A stretch of 36,764 nt of DNA from Pseudomonadota bacterium (GTDB taxonomy: Bacteria; Pseudomonadota; Gammaproteobacteria; Steroidobacterales; Steroidobacteraceae): contig JAFAGC010000117.1 in assembly GCA_023423065.1 (NCBI GenBank), forward strand, positions 1 through 36,764, written 5' to 3'. Within the stretch, counting starts at the first letter, position 1. The number at the start of each line of letters is the position of its first letter. The notes under the pieces are model-generated. The model did no database searches, was not told the DNA's origin, and worked only from the letters and a program-made list of their open reading frames with translations. Of the stretch, positions 1 to 8,964 are shown in pieces. The translations under genes were made by a program, and so were the position numbers.

Positions 1-855
1 CCTTCGACCGGCGCGGCCCCGGCCGCACCCGGAACGCCGCCCGTGACTCCCGCCCAGGGCATCCCGCATGCCGGGCCGGCGGCGCATGCCGCACCGGTGG
101 AGCGTTCGTCGAAAGTCGCGGTCATCGATCGCGAAGCCTTGCGCGCGGCGGAGCTGTTGCCTGCGCCGGCCGAGGAGCGGCGGCTCTCGCATCAGTACCG
201 GCAGATCAAGCGGCCCCTGATCGCCAACGCGTTCGGCCGCGGCGTGAAGCAACTGCCGAACGGCCGCGCGATCCTGGTCGCGAGCGCGCTGCCCGGCGAC
301 GGCAAGACCTTCACCGCCATCAATCTTTCGTTGTCGATGGCGCTCGAGCAAGACATCTCGGTGCTGCTGGTCGACGCGGACGTCGCCAAGATTCACCTGA
401 GCCGCATGTTGGGCGTGGGCGGCGAGCCGGGCCTGCTCGACGTGCTGCGCAACGACCAGCTCGACGTGGAGTCCGTGGTGCTGCGCACCGACGTGCCGGG
501 CCTCGAAATCCTGCCGGCCGGACACGGCTCGGACAACGCGACCGAGTTGCTCGCGAGCTCGCGCATGGAAGCCATCGTCGCGCAGCTCACGGCGCGCGAC
601 CCCAACCGCGTCGTCCTGTTCGACTCGCCGCCGTTGCTGCTGACCAGCGAATCGCGCGTGTTGTGCTCGATTTCCGGGCAGGTCGTGCTCGTCGTGAGCG
701 CGAGCAGCACGCCGCAGCAGGCGGTGTTCGACGCCATCCAGCACATCGGATCGAATCCATACATCGGGCTCGTGCTCAACCAGTGCGCCGCGGAAGGTTC
801 CGACAACTACTACCAGTATTACGGACAGCGCGAGGATGCGGCTCCGCCCCAGTGA
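1..855 (+). CDS. BY-kinase (XrtA-associated tyrosine autokinase), 5' partial
   Basis: Cytoplasmic P-loop tyrosine autokinase of the CpsD/CapB/Wzc-C-terminal type, which regulates polysaccharide polymerisation together with a membrane chain-length protein. The frame is open to the first base of the window (Pro/Ala-rich linker), so the N-terminus is cut off; the GTG at 43 is probably internal. Visible motifs are Walker A (SALPGDGKT, about residues 81-89 counted from that GTG), the BY-kinase Walker A' (VLLVDADV) and Walker B (VVLFDSPPLL). The C-terminus carries a short tyrosine cluster (NYYQYYG), the expected autophosphorylation tail. The conserved RQIKRPLIANAFG block before the ATPase core is typical of the PEP-CTERM/XrtA kinase subfamily. 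The outer-membrane protein gene follows after 23 bp. The partner chain-length protein should lie just upstream of the window. Confidence 0.9.
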   Translation, partial: PSTGAAPAAPGTPPVTPAQGIPHAGPAAHAAPVERSSKVAVIDREALRAAELLPAPAEERRLSHQYRQIKRPLIANAFGRGVKQLPNGRAILVASALPGDGKTFTAINLSLSMALEQDISVLLVDADVAKIHLSRMLGVGGEPGLLDVLRNDQLDVESVVLRTDVPGLEILPAGHGSDNATELLASSRMEAIVAQLTARDPNRVVLFDSPPLLLTSESRVLCSISGQVVLVVSASSTPQQAVFDAIQHIGSNPYIGLVLNQCAAEGSDNYYQYYGQREDAAPPQ

Positions 856-878
856 GGCATCTTCGGAAGAGGCAAGGG

Positions 879-2171
879 ATGGTTAGGGAGAACAAGAAGA
901 ACGCAATCGTCGCCGCACTCGCCCTGTTGGGCGCATCCGCGGCGCACGCGCAGGTGACCTACGAAGTCGCCGCGGGTCTGGGCCATTCCGACAACATTTC
1001 GCGCGTCGAAGAGGGCGAGATCGACGAGACGCTCGCCAGCATCGGCATCGATCTGCAGTGGGAAGAGAAGACGCGGCGCCTCGAAGGCGATGCGCTCGTC
1101 GATCTCAGTTACGTCGAGTATCTCGACGACACCTACGACGGCGAAATCGTGGGCACGGCCGAGGCCAACTTCGATTTCGGCATCCTTCCCGAGAGATTCC
1201 ACTGGGTTCTGCAGGACAGTTTCGGACAGGCGCAGGCCGACCCGTTCACGCCGGTGACGCCCGGAACCCGCGAGAACATCAACTATTTCACGACCGGACC
1301 CGATTTCTATTTGCGGTTCGGCCAGGCGATGAACGCGCAATTGTTCGGCCGGTATTCGGACACGCGTTACGAAACCTCGCCGCTCGACGCGCAGCGCACC
1401 ACGCTCGGACTCGCGGTCGGACGCGACCTGTCGACGCGCAGCCGCGCGGCGCTCAATTTCGTCGCGGACGATTCGCGCTTCGATGCCGAAGGCATGACCG
1501 ACTACGAGCGCCGCAGCGCCTTCCTGAGCTACGACCTCGACGGCGGCGGACGCACGATCATCCACTCGCGCGTGGGTTACAGCTGGCTCGAGATGGATGG
1601 CGGCGACGAAGACGGCGGCCTGTTGCTCGACCTGTCCATCGCGCGCGATCTGACGAGTTCCAGCACGGTCGAACTCGCGTTGAGCCAGGAGTTCAGCGAC
1701 GCGGGCGAAGCGCTGACGGACGTGACGGGTGGTGGCGGCGGCACCAGCCAGATCACCGCGAGCGCCGATCCGTTCGAAAGCAGCGAAGTGTCGTTGTCCT
1801 GGAGCTTCAATCGGCACCGGACCTCGCTCGGCGCACGGGCTTCCTACAACGAGCGCAAGTACGAGACCCAGACGGATTTCGACAGCGAGCGCATCTACTA
1901 CAGCCTGAGCGCCGGACGCATATTGCGCCCCACCTTGCGGTTCAACCTCATCGCCACGTACGCGACCGAAGACTTCGTGAACGCGGACACCGAGACGGAC
2001 GACTGGACCGTCGGCATGACGCTCGACTGGGACTTCGGCCGCAACCTCGGCCTGCGCGTGCGCGCCGAGCGTACCGGCCGGTCTTCGGCGACGCCCGGCG
2101 GCGACTATCTCGAGAACCGCGCGTTCCTGGAATTCACTTACAGCGGCGATCGCTCGCCGTCCTCAAGATGA
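879..2171 (+). CDS. XrtA/PEP-CTERM-associated outer-membrane beta-barrel protein
   Basis: Predicted outer-membrane protein of about 430 residues. An N-terminal signal peptide (positive residues, hydrophobic AALALLGASAAHA, cleavage after AHA near residue 24) is followed by alternating polar/aromatic strands rich in Tyr, Arg, Asp and Ser, and the chain ends in a strand-like FLEFTYSGDRSPSSR. This layout matches the PEP-CTERM-system-associated barrel family (TIGR03016-like), which usually sits beside the tyrosine autokinase. Start: ATG at 879 with AAGAGG six bases upstream; the longer in-frame extension overlaps the kinase and lacks a signal peptide. The stop overlaps the start of the deacetylase (ATGA), so the two are translationally coupled. 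Role: probably export or secretin-like assistance for the exopolysaccharide; inferred from family and place only. Confidence 0.82.
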   Translation: MVRENKKNAIVAALALLGASAAHAQVTYEVAAGLGHSDNISRVEEGEIDETLASIGIDLQWEEKTRRLEGDALVDLSYVEYLDDTYDGEIVGTAEANFDFGILPERFHWVLQDSFGQAQADPFTPVTPGTRENINYFTTGPDFYLRFGQAMNAQLFGRYSDTRYETSPLDAQRTTLGLAVGRDLSTRSRAALNFVADDSRFDAEGMTDYERRSAFLSYDLDGGGRTIIHSRVGYSWLEMDGGDEDGGLLLDLSIARDLTSSSTVELALSQEFSDAGEALTDVTGGGGGTSQITASADPFESSEVSLSWSFNRHRTSLGARASYNERKYETQTDFDSERIYYSLSAGRILRPTLRFNLIATYATEDFVNADTETDDWTVGMTLDWDFGRNLGLRVRAERTGRSSATPGGDYLENRAFLEFTYSGDRSPSSR

Positions 2172-3022
2172 CGCATCTCAACGCCATGACCGTCGACGTG
2201 GAAGATTACTTTCACGTCTCCGCCCTCGCGGAAGTGATCTCGCGCAAGGACTGGGCGCGCATGGAATTCCGCGCCGAGCAGAGCACCGACCGGCTGCTCG
2301 CGATGTTCGCGGAGAAGAACATCAAGGCGACGTTCTTCGTGCTGGGCTGGGTCACCCAGAAGACGCCGCAGCTCATCCGGCGCATTCACGACGCCGGTCA
2401 TGAAATCGCCTGCCATGGACTCACGCACGAACTCGTCTACCGCCAGACGCCCGAGGTCTTCCGCGAGGAAACGCGTACTTCGAAGCAGATGCTCGAGGAC
2501 ACCATCGGCGCGCCGGTGATCGGTTACCGCGCGGCGAGTTACTCGATCACGGCCGAATCGCTCTGGGCGCTCGACATCCTGTGCGAGCTCGACTTCCGCT
2601 ACGACTCGAGCATCTTCCCGATTTCCCACGATCGTTACGGGATCGCCGGCGCCTCGACGAAGCCCGGGCCCATCCGCGCGCCGGGCGGCGGCAGCATCGT
2701 CGAGTTTCCGCTGTCGACGCGCCGGGTCATGGGCATGAAGGTTCCGGTCGCGGGCGGCGGATACTTCCGGCTGCTGCCGTACTGGTTCACGCGCTGGGCG
2801 CTGGCCGGCGTCAATCGCGCCGACGACCTGCCTTTCGTGTTCTACCTGCATCCGTGGGAGATCGACGCGGAGCAACCGCGCTTCGAGAACGCGAGCTGGC
2901 TGTCGCGCTTCAGGCACTACAACAACCTCGAAGTGTGCGAGCAGCGGCTGCGCGCGCTGATCAACGACTTCCGCTTCTCGACCATGCGGGAAGTACTGCG
3001 CCCGCACCTCGAAGCCGCATGA
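2168..3022 (+). CDS. XrtA-type polysaccharide deacetylase (DUF3473-type)
   Basis: NodB-homology (CE4) deacetylase of 284 residues, the class found in exosortase A loci. Motif 1 is the TVDVEDYF block at residues 8-15 with the catalytic/metal aspartate; motif 2 is CHGLTHE with His83 and His87 as metal ligands; motif 3 is YRAASYS. The C-terminal segment with FYLHPWE corresponds to the DUF3473 part of the XrtA deacetylases. No signal peptide is visible, so a cytoplasmic substrate such as a lipid-linked or nucleotide-linked N-acetyl sugar is likely. Removing acetyl groups would expose amines for re-acylation by the FemAB/GNAT genes downstream; that link is inference. ATG at 2168 overlaps the preceding stop, and the gene's own stop overlaps the next ATG at 3019. 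Confidence 0.92.
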   Translation: MTHLNAMTVDVEDYFHVSALAEVISRKDWARMEFRAEQSTDRLLAMFAEKNIKATFFVLGWVTQKTPQLIRRIHDAGHEIACHGLTHELVYRQTPEVFREETRTSKQMLEDTIGAPVIGYRAASYSITAESLWALDILCELDFRYDSSIFPISHDRYGIAGASTKPGPIRAPGGGSIVEFPLSTRRVMGMKVPVAGGGYFRLLPYWFTRWALAGVNRADDLPFVFYLHPWEIDAEQPRFENASWLSRFRHYNNLEVCEQRLRALINDFRFSTMREVLRPHLEAA

Positions 3023-4173
3023 GTCCGGCCGGGATGCGCGTCGAGCTCATCACCCGGCGTTCAGACATCCCGCTCGACGCCGAGCGCTGGAACGCGCTCG
3101 TGGCCGACAACGAGATCAATACCGTGTTCCAGACCTACGAGTGGTTCGACTCGTGGTGGCAGGTGTTCGGCAAGGGGCGCGAGCTGTTTTTCCTCGTGGT
3201 GCGCGCGGGCGACGAGATCGTCGGGTTCGCGCCGCTGATGCGCCGACGCAGCGTGTACGGCTGGCGGGTGCTCGAGTTCGTGGGCACCGGCAATTCCGAC
3301 TACCAGGATTTCATCCTGCCGAAGGACAAGCCGCGCGCGATGGCGGCGATCTGCCGTTTCCTGCATTCGAAGTGGTGGAAGTGGGATCGTTTCGCGCTGG
3401 CGAACCTTCCCGGACATTCCTCGAGCGTCGCGCTGCTGACCGCCGCGGCGCGCGACATCGGCCTGCGGCTCGTCGACGAGATCCACGTGCCGTGCCCGGC
3501 GCTCGACTTCGAAGCCGATTCGCAGCGCGCCCGGCACATGATCGACAAGTACAGCCTGCGGCGGCCGCTCAACTGGTTCCGCAAACACGGCAATCTCACG
3601 TTCCGGCACGTCACCTCCGTCGAGGAACTCGAGCGCCTGCTGCCGGTATTTTTCGACCAGCACCGGCGACGCTGGGCCAACGTGGGCAAGCCGAGCCTGT
3701 TCGCGAACGCGGGCCAGACGCGTTTCTACGAATTGCTCGCGCACGGGCTGCACGCGCGCGGCTGGCTGCAATTCTCCGTGGTCGAGCTCGATGGCGCGCC
3801 CATCGCGTTCCACTACGGCTTCGACTACGCGGGCTGCGTCACCTGGTACAAGCCGGCGTTCTCCGTCCAGTACGCCGAACATTCGCCGGGGCTGCTGCTC
3901 ACGCGCCAGCTCATCGAAGACTGTCTCGCGCGCTCGCGCCGCGAGCTCGACTTCACGATCGGCGACGAGGCGTTCAAGACGCGCTTCGCGAGCACGTGTC
4001 GTTTCAACGTGTATCTCGGGATCTACCACGGTCCCGTGAGTTTCGGCTTCGCGATCGGTATCACCCGGTTGCGCAAGTTCGCGGGGCGGGTGCTCCGGAA
4101 GTTGAAGTCTGTCGCACCGCACCCGGTACCGGCCACGCGAATTTCGGTGCCGCCCGGAGGCGGTGCCGCGTGA
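3019..4173 (+). CDS. GNAT/FemAB-like acyltransferase (CelD/BcsL type)
   Basis: 384-residue protein of the Acetyltransf_6 / FemAB-like double-GNAT fold, often annotated as 'cellulose biosynthesis protein CelD'. Seen in the sequence: an N-terminal domain beginning with the FQTYEWFDSWW block and a PLMRR segment (around residues 30-80), and a C-terminal domain with VVELDGAPIAFHYGF and a YSPGLLL-like block (here HSPGLLLTRQLIED), typical for this fold. Such enzymes transfer acetyl or aminoacyl groups to amino sugars or peptides; the substrate here is unknown. It follows the deacetylase with an ATGA overlap, which suggests a deacetylation/re-acylation pair (inference). The stop overlaps the GTG start of the next gene. 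Confidence 0.82.
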   Translation: MSPAGMRVELITRRSDIPLDAERWNALVADNEINTVFQTYEWFDSWWQVFGKGRELFFLVVRAGDEIVGFAPLMRRRSVYGWRVLEFVGTGNSDYQDFILPKDKPRAMAAICRFLHSKWWKWDRFALANLPGHSSSVALLTAAARDIGLRLVDEIHVPCPALDFEADSQRARHMIDKYSLRRPLNWFRKHGNLTFRHVTSVEELERLLPVFFDQHRRRWANVGKPSLFANAGQTRFYELLAHGLHARGWLQFSVVELDGAPIAFHYGFDYAGCVTWYKPAFSVQYAEHSPGLLLTRQLIEDCLARSRRELDFTIGDEAFKTRFASTCRFNVYLGIYHGPVSFGFAIGITRLRKFAGRVLRKLKSVAPHPVPATRISVPPGGGAA

Positions 4174-5222
4174 GTACGTCGACCGGCGCCGCTGCGCCAT
4201 GCGTCAGCGTCATCATCACGACCTTCAACCGCTCGGCGCTCGTCGTCGAGGCGGTCGAGAGTGTGTTCGCGCAGAATTTCCGCGACTTCGAGCTCATCGT
4301 CGTGAACGACGGCTCGACGGACGATACGCGCGAAGTGCTCGCGAGGTACGGCGATCGCATCCGTTGCATCCACCAGACGAACGCGGGACTCAACGCGGCG
4401 CGCAACGCGGCGATCGGGATCGCGCGCGGCGAGTTCTTCGCGCTGCTCGACGACGACGACCTGTGGGAGCCGGGCAAGCTCGAGCTGTGCGTCGCGCTCG
4501 CGCGCCGTTTCCCGACCGCGGGATTCGTGTTCTCGAACTTCAACATCCTGCGCGGCAAGACCACGATCACGCGCGACGGCCTGCGCACCTGGCATCGCCA
4601 CCTGCGCGATTTCGCCGAGGTGTTCCCGGTGCGCCATGAGTTCACCGCCGGCGAGCTCGGCCTCGAGGCCCCGGCGCGCGAGCGTTACACGGTGTACGAG
4701 GGCGACGTCTACGCGGATTCCCTGCCGGCTCCCTGGGTGTTGCCGGCGGCGGGCCTCGTGCGCATCGGCCGCGTGCCTCCGGGTCTCGAGTTCAACGCGG
4801 CCGATCCGACCTGCGGCGACTGGGAATATTTCGCGCGCCTGTCGCATCACGCGGGCTGCGTGCTCGTCGACGTCGACGCGGCCGTGAACCGCAGTCACGA
4901 GGATGCGGTGCGACTCACGCGCTTGCCGAAGCTCGTGCAGCTCGCGCGGCGCGTGGCCATGATCGAACGCATCTGGTGCGCGGATTCCGCGTTCATGGCG
5001 GCGCACGGCGCCCGGGTCCGCGCGACGCTGCGCGGAGAATTGCTCGCGCTCGCGCGGGCGCAGCTCCTGTCGAACGACCGCGCCGCGGCGCGCCGCTCGC
5101 TCACGCGTGCCATCGAGCTCACCGGATCCGGCGATCGCTGGCTCGGACTCGCCGCGTCGATTCCCGGCGCCGGCATCGCGTTCCGTACGCTGTTCCAGTT
5201 GCGGAACCGCCTGCTTGGCTGA
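4170..5222 (+). CDS. Glycosyltransferase family 2
   Basis: Soluble GT-A fold glycosyltransferase of 350 residues. The N-terminal nucleotide-sugar domain is clear: VSVIITTFNRS, VESVFAQNF, the VVNDGSTDDT block and the metal-binding ALLDDDDLW (DxD) at about residue 90. The C-terminal third carries a GDWEYFARLS segment where the general base is expected, then a helical tail. It should add one sugar to the lipid-linked repeat unit at the cytoplasmic face. The start is the GTG at 4170, overlapping the previous stop (GTGA); the in-frame extension further upstream runs antiphase through the acyltransferase gene and looks non-coding. Donor and acceptor cannot be told from sequence. Confidence 0.9.
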   Translation: MSTSTGAAAPCVSVIITTFNRSALVVEAVESVFAQNFRDFELIVVNDGSTDDTREVLARYGDRIRCIHQTNAGLNAARNAAIGIARGEFFALLDDDDLWEPGKLELCVALARRFPTAGFVFSNFNILRGKTTITRDGLRTWHRHLRDFAEVFPVRHEFTAGELGLEAPARERYTVYEGDVYADSLPAPWVLPAAGLVRIGRVPPGLEFNAADPTCGDWEYFARLSHHAGCVLVDVDAAVNRSHEDAVRLTRLPKLVQLARRVAMIERIWCADSAFMAAHGARVRATLRGELLALARAQLLSNDRAAARRSLTRAIELTGSGDRWLGLAASIPGAGIAFRTLFQLRNRLLG

Positions 5223-5229
5223 GCCATCC

Positions 5230-6993
5230 ATGGTCGGCCCGGCCGCTCTCGTCGTCGCCGCAACCTCCGAGTTCGAGGTGCGCGTGCTGCGCAGCCTCGA
5301 AGATCTCGAAGCGCTCGCGGCGGCGTGGGATCGTCTCGCGGCCACGGCTTCGACCGACCCCATGCAGTCGCATGCCTGGTCGATCGTCGCCGCACGCACG
5401 CTGCACGCCGGCGACCCACTCAACGTCATCACCGTGCATCGCGGATCGCAGCTCGCAGCCGTTGCGCCGCTGGTCGAGGTTCGGCGGCGCGGCGGCAGAT
5501 GGCTCGAGTTCCTGGGCGGCGATCGCCTCTACGAGCCGATGCGCCTGCTCGCCGAGTCCGACGCCGCGCGCACGGTCTTGTGCCGGGAGATCGCGCGGCA
5601 GCGAAGGCCGATGCTGCTGCAAAGGCTGGATCGCGGCGAATGGACGGCGGAACTGCGGCGCCAGGCGCGCGGGCGCGCGATCGCGTTGACGGCGCGCAGC
5701 AGCCCATGCCTGCGGGTGGATCTCGCCGGAGGCTTCGATGCGCTCGTGGCGCGGTTGTCCTCCGAGCGCGCCTCGACGTTGCGGCGCAAGCGCCGGCAGC
5801 TCGAGCGGGCCGGGGAAGTGCGCTTCGAAAGCCTGCAACCCACGCCTGCGCAGCTCGCCGAAGTCCTGCGCGAAGCCTTCGAAGTCGAATCGCGCGGCTG
5901 GAAAGGGGAGGCGGGCAGCGCCGTGCTCTCGCAACCGGACCTGCGGGAATTCTTCCGCGGCATCGCCGCGCATTTCGCCGCGAGCGGCGCGCTGCGGGTG
6001 CGGCGCCTGCTCGTGGGCGGGGAAATCGCCGCGGTGAACCTCGGCGTCGTGCAGGCGAATCGTTATTACGAGCTCAAGATCGGCTTCGACGAGAAGTGGG
6101 CGCGGCAGTCGCCCGGCGTGCTCCTCACGCTCGAGTGCCTGCGGGATGGCTGCGCGAGCGGACTGCAATCCCACGAATTCCTCGGCTCCGCCGCCGCCTG
6201 GCAGGAGCCGTTCGCGACGGGCGAACGGTCGCTCGAGAATCTCGCGCTCTACCCACTCGACGCGGCCGGCCTCGCGTGGCTCGGCCTCGACGTCGCGCGT
6301 TTCGCGTTCCGGCGCGCCGCGCGCCTGGGGCGCGGCGCCATGGCCTTCGCGATCCGGTTCGTCGGTTCGCTGGTCACGACGGTCAGCCAGAAGCTTGCGA
6401 CCCTGCGCGAGCGCTGGTTCGACTGGCGCCACTCGGTCGAAACCGTCTCGCGCGTGGCGGTGGCCGATCTGCACGACATCGACGCGCGCCTCGCACGCCA
6501 CGCCGTGCACTACGAGGCCACGTCGATCCGGAAGTTCGAGCGGGCGCTCGCGGTGGTTGGCGCGCGTGCCGACGGTTTCACCTTCATCGACCTGGGATCG
6601 GGCAAGGGTCGTGTGCTCATGATGGCGGCCCTGCGGCCTTTCCGGCGCGTGATCGGCGTCGAACTCTCGCGCGCGCTGCACGATAACGCGGTCGCCAACG
6701 TGGCAAGATTCGCCGCGCGCAACCGGGATGCGGCTCCGATCGAGTGCATTTGTGACGACGCCAGCGCCTTTGAACTGCCCGAAGGCAATCTGCTGGTGTT
6801 TCTCTACAATCCATTCGACGCGAACCTGCTGGTCAAGGTGCGCGATCGCATGCTGGCCGCGACCGGCGGCCAGCCGCGCCAACTGTGTGTCGTCTACGTC
6901 AACCCGCTCCACCATGCGTTGTTCGAGCAGGGAGACTGCTTCGAGCGCGTGCATCGCGATGCGAGCTTCGCGGTGTACTGGAGGAAGAGCTGA
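5230..6993 (+). CDS. GNAT/FemAB-like acyltransferase fused to SAM methyltransferase
   Basis: 587-residue single reading frame that combines two usually separate enzymes. Residues about 15-380 form an Acetyltransf_6/CelD-like GNAT module (DPMQSHAWS block, PLVEVRRRGG, ELKIGFDEKWARQSPGVLLT). A basic, partly hydrophobic linker with WFDWRHSVETVSR follows near residue 400. Residues about 420-585 form a class I SAM methyltransferase with motif I FIDLGSGKGR at 452-461, an acidic IGVELS strand end and VFLYNPFD as the post-I/IV region. The family's stand-alone methyltransferases also begin with an FDWR-like block, so the joint looks like a genuine gene fusion. No stop or frameshift signal is visible between the halves. 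ATG at 5230 lies 7 bp after the GT2 stop; the TGA overlaps the AsnB start. Presumably it acylates and methylates one acceptor. Confidence 0.8.
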   Translation: MVGPAALVVAATSEFEVRVLRSLEDLEALAAAWDRLAATASTDPMQSHAWSIVAARTLHAGDPLNVITVHRGSQLAAVAPLVEVRRRGGRWLEFLGGDRLYEPMRLLAESDAARTVLCREIARQRRPMLLQRLDRGEWTAELRRQARGRAIALTARSSPCLRVDLAGGFDALVARLSSERASTLRRKRRQLERAGEVRFESLQPTPAQLAEVLREAFEVESRGWKGEAGSAVLSQPDLREFFRGIAAHFAASGALRVRRLLVGGEIAAVNLGVVQANRYYELKIGFDEKWARQSPGVLLTLECLRDGCASGLQSHEFLGSAAAWQEPFATGERSLENLALYPLDAAGLAWLGLDVARFAFRRAARLGRGAMAFAIRFVGSLVTTVSQKLATLRERWFDWRHSVETVSRVAVADLHDIDARLARHAVHYEATSIRKFERALAVVGARADGFTFIDLGSGKGRVLMMAALRPFRRVIGVELSRALHDNAVANVARFAARNRDAAPIECICDDASAFELPEGNLLVFLYNPFDANLLVKVRDRMLAATGGQPRQLCVVYVNPLHHALFEQGDCFERVHRDASFAVYWRKS

Positions 6994-8918
6994 TGTGTGG
7001 CATTGCGGGGATCTACTTCAACGACGCGCGTACGCCCGAGGCCGCGCGCCTCGAACGCATGGTCGGCGCGATCCCGCATCGCGGACCCGACGGCACCGGT
7101 TATCACATCGAGCCCGGCGCGGGACTGGGCCACGCGCGGCTCAGCATCATCGATCTCGGCGGCGGCGCGCAGCCCATCCACAACGGCGACGAGACCACCT
7201 GGATCACGTACAACGGCGAGGTCTTCAACTACATCGAGCTGCGCGCCGAGCTGATCGCGCGCGGTCACAAGTTCCGCACCCAGAGCGACACCGAAGTCAT
7301 CGTGCACGCGTACGACGAGTACGGCGACGACTTCGTGGATCACCTGAACGGGCAGTTCGCGTTCGCGCTGTGGGACCGCAAGCGTCGCCGGCTGCTGCTG
7401 GTGCGCGACCGCGCCGGCATCCTGCCGCTGTATTACGCGCAAATTCCGGGCGGCATCGTCTTCGCCTCCGAGGTCAAGGCGCTGCTCGCGAGCGGCTACG
7501 TGCAGGCGACGCTCGATCCCGACGGGTTCGACGAGCTCATGACGTTCTGGGCGCCGGTCGCGCCGCGCACCGTGTTCGCCGGCGTCAGCATCGTGCCGCC
7601 CGGCGAAATGCTCGTGCTCGACGAGTCCGGCATGCGCCGGAAGCGCTACTGGCACTGGGAATTCCCGCGTGTCGCCGACCTGCGGCGCGATCCCGCCGAA
7701 AAGCTCGAAGCGGAGCTGCACCAGATCCTCGGCGATGCGACGCAGATCCGCCTGCGCGCCGACGTGCCGGTCGGCGCCTATCTATCGGGCGGTCTCGATT
7801 CCTCGACGCTGGTCGCGCTGCTCAAGCAGCGCGTGCCACAAACCCTGCAGACCTTCTCGATCGGATTCGACGACGCGGGGCTCGACGAGTCCGCGCATCA
7901 GCAGGCGATGGTCAGACACCTCGACACCGTGCACAACCACGTGCAGTGCTCGCTGGCCGACATCGCGAAGGCCTTCCCGCGCACGATCCTGCATTCGGAA
8001 AGCCCGATCCTGCGCACCGCGCCGGCGCCGATGCAGTTGCTGTCGGGACTGGTGCGCCGCAACGGCGTCAAGGTGGTGCTGACGGGCGAGGGCGCCGACG
8101 AAGTCCTCGGCGGCTACGACATCTTCAAGGAGTCGAAGGTGCGCCAGTTCTGGGCGCAGCAGCCGCAGTCGAAATGGCGTCCGGGATTGCTCAAGCGGCT
8201 GTATCCGTACCTCGACCTCACGTCCGAACAGAGCGCGGCCTACCTCAAGGAATTTTTCGGGATCGGTCTCAACAACCCTTCCGATCCGTGTTTCTCGCAC
8301 CTGCCGCGCTGGATGACGACGGCCCAGTGCAAGCTGTTCTGGTCCGACGAGTTCCGCGCGCGCACCTCGGGCGACCCCGCGGCGCGGCTGCGCGAGTCGC
8401 TGCCGGCCGAGCTCGCCGGCTGGCATCCGTTCAATCGCAGCGAGTACCTGGAGGCGAAGACCCTGCTGCCGAGTTACCTGCTGTCCTCGCAGGGCGACCG
8501 CATGCTGATGGCCAACTCGGTCGAAGGCCGCTTCCCGTTCCTGGATCACAGGCTCATCGAGTTCGCGACCCGCCTGCACCCGCGCTACAAGATGCGCGTG
8601 CTGCGCGAGAAATGGCTGCTCAAGCAGGCCATGCGCAAGGCGCTGCCCGAATCCATCCTCAACCGCCACAAACAGCCCTACCGGGCTCCCGATGCGGCCG
8701 CCTTCCTGGGCCCGTCCATGCCGGAATATGTGAAAGAACTCACAAGTGAGGCGATGATTACCCGGTACGGGTATTTCGATCCGGTCAAAGTTTCGCGATT
8801 AATCACGAAGTTGGGCCGGTCCAAGGTGCCCGCGGCACGGGACAATATGGCCTTCATAGGGGTGTTATCCACGCAGATCTGGCACGCGACGTTCGTGTCC
8901 GGCCAGACGGTGGGTTGA
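6993..8918 (+). CDS. asnB: Asparagine synthase-type amidotransferase (glutamine-hydrolysing)
   Basis: 641-residue class II glutamine amidotransferase fused to an ATP-pyrophosphatase synthetase domain. Cys2 (MCGIAG after Met removal) is the glutaminase nucleophile; RGPDG, the YNGEVFNY block and RDRAG follow. The synthetase domain has the PPi-loop SGGLDSS at residues 265-271 and GEGADEVLGGY. This is the layout of the exosortase-A-associated AsnB-like amidotransferases, which are thought to amidate a carboxylate on a sugar or acyl group rather than make free asparagine. The usual RDRFGIKPLYY reads RDRAGILPLYY here. The start overlaps the preceding stop by one base. It lies 46 bp before the ACP gene, a context favouring an ACP- or sugar-bound acceptor (inference). 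A second AsnB lies at 33408-35255. Confidence 0.92.
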   Translation: MCGIAGIYFNDARTPEAARLERMVGAIPHRGPDGTGYHIEPGAGLGHARLSIIDLGGGAQPIHNGDETTWITYNGEVFNYIELRAELIARGHKFRTQSDTEVIVHAYDEYGDDFVDHLNGQFAFALWDRKRRRLLLVRDRAGILPLYYAQIPGGIVFASEVKALLASGYVQATLDPDGFDELMTFWAPVAPRTVFAGVSIVPPGEMLVLDESGMRRKRYWHWEFPRVADLRRDPAEKLEAELHQILGDATQIRLRADVPVGAYLSGGLDSSTLVALLKQRVPQTLQTFSIGFDDAGLDESAHQQAMVRHLDTVHNHVQCSLADIAKAFPRTILHSESPILRTAPAPMQLLSGLVRRNGVKVVLTGEGADEVLGGYDIFKESKVRQFWAQQPQSKWRPGLLKRLYPYLDLTSEQSAAYLKEFFGIGLNNPSDPCFSHLPRWMTTAQCKLFWSDEFRARTSGDPAARLRESLPAELAGWHPFNRSEYLEAKTLLPSYLLSSQGDRMLMANSVEGRFPFLDHRLIEFATRLHPRYKMRVLREKWLLKQAMRKALPESILNRHKQPYRAPDAAAFLGPSMPEYVKELTSEAMITRYGYFDPVKVSRLITKLGRSKVPAARDNMAFIGVLSTQIWHATFVSGQTVG

Positions 8919-8964
8919 CCTTTTTTCGCGACTTTACGAAGGCTTAACAAAGGGACGCTAGAAC

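Noticed and set aside
8920..8926. T-run after the first AsnB stop, possible terminator
   Set aside because: No stable hairpin precedes it, and the ACP gene with a good ribosome-binding site follows within 46 bp.
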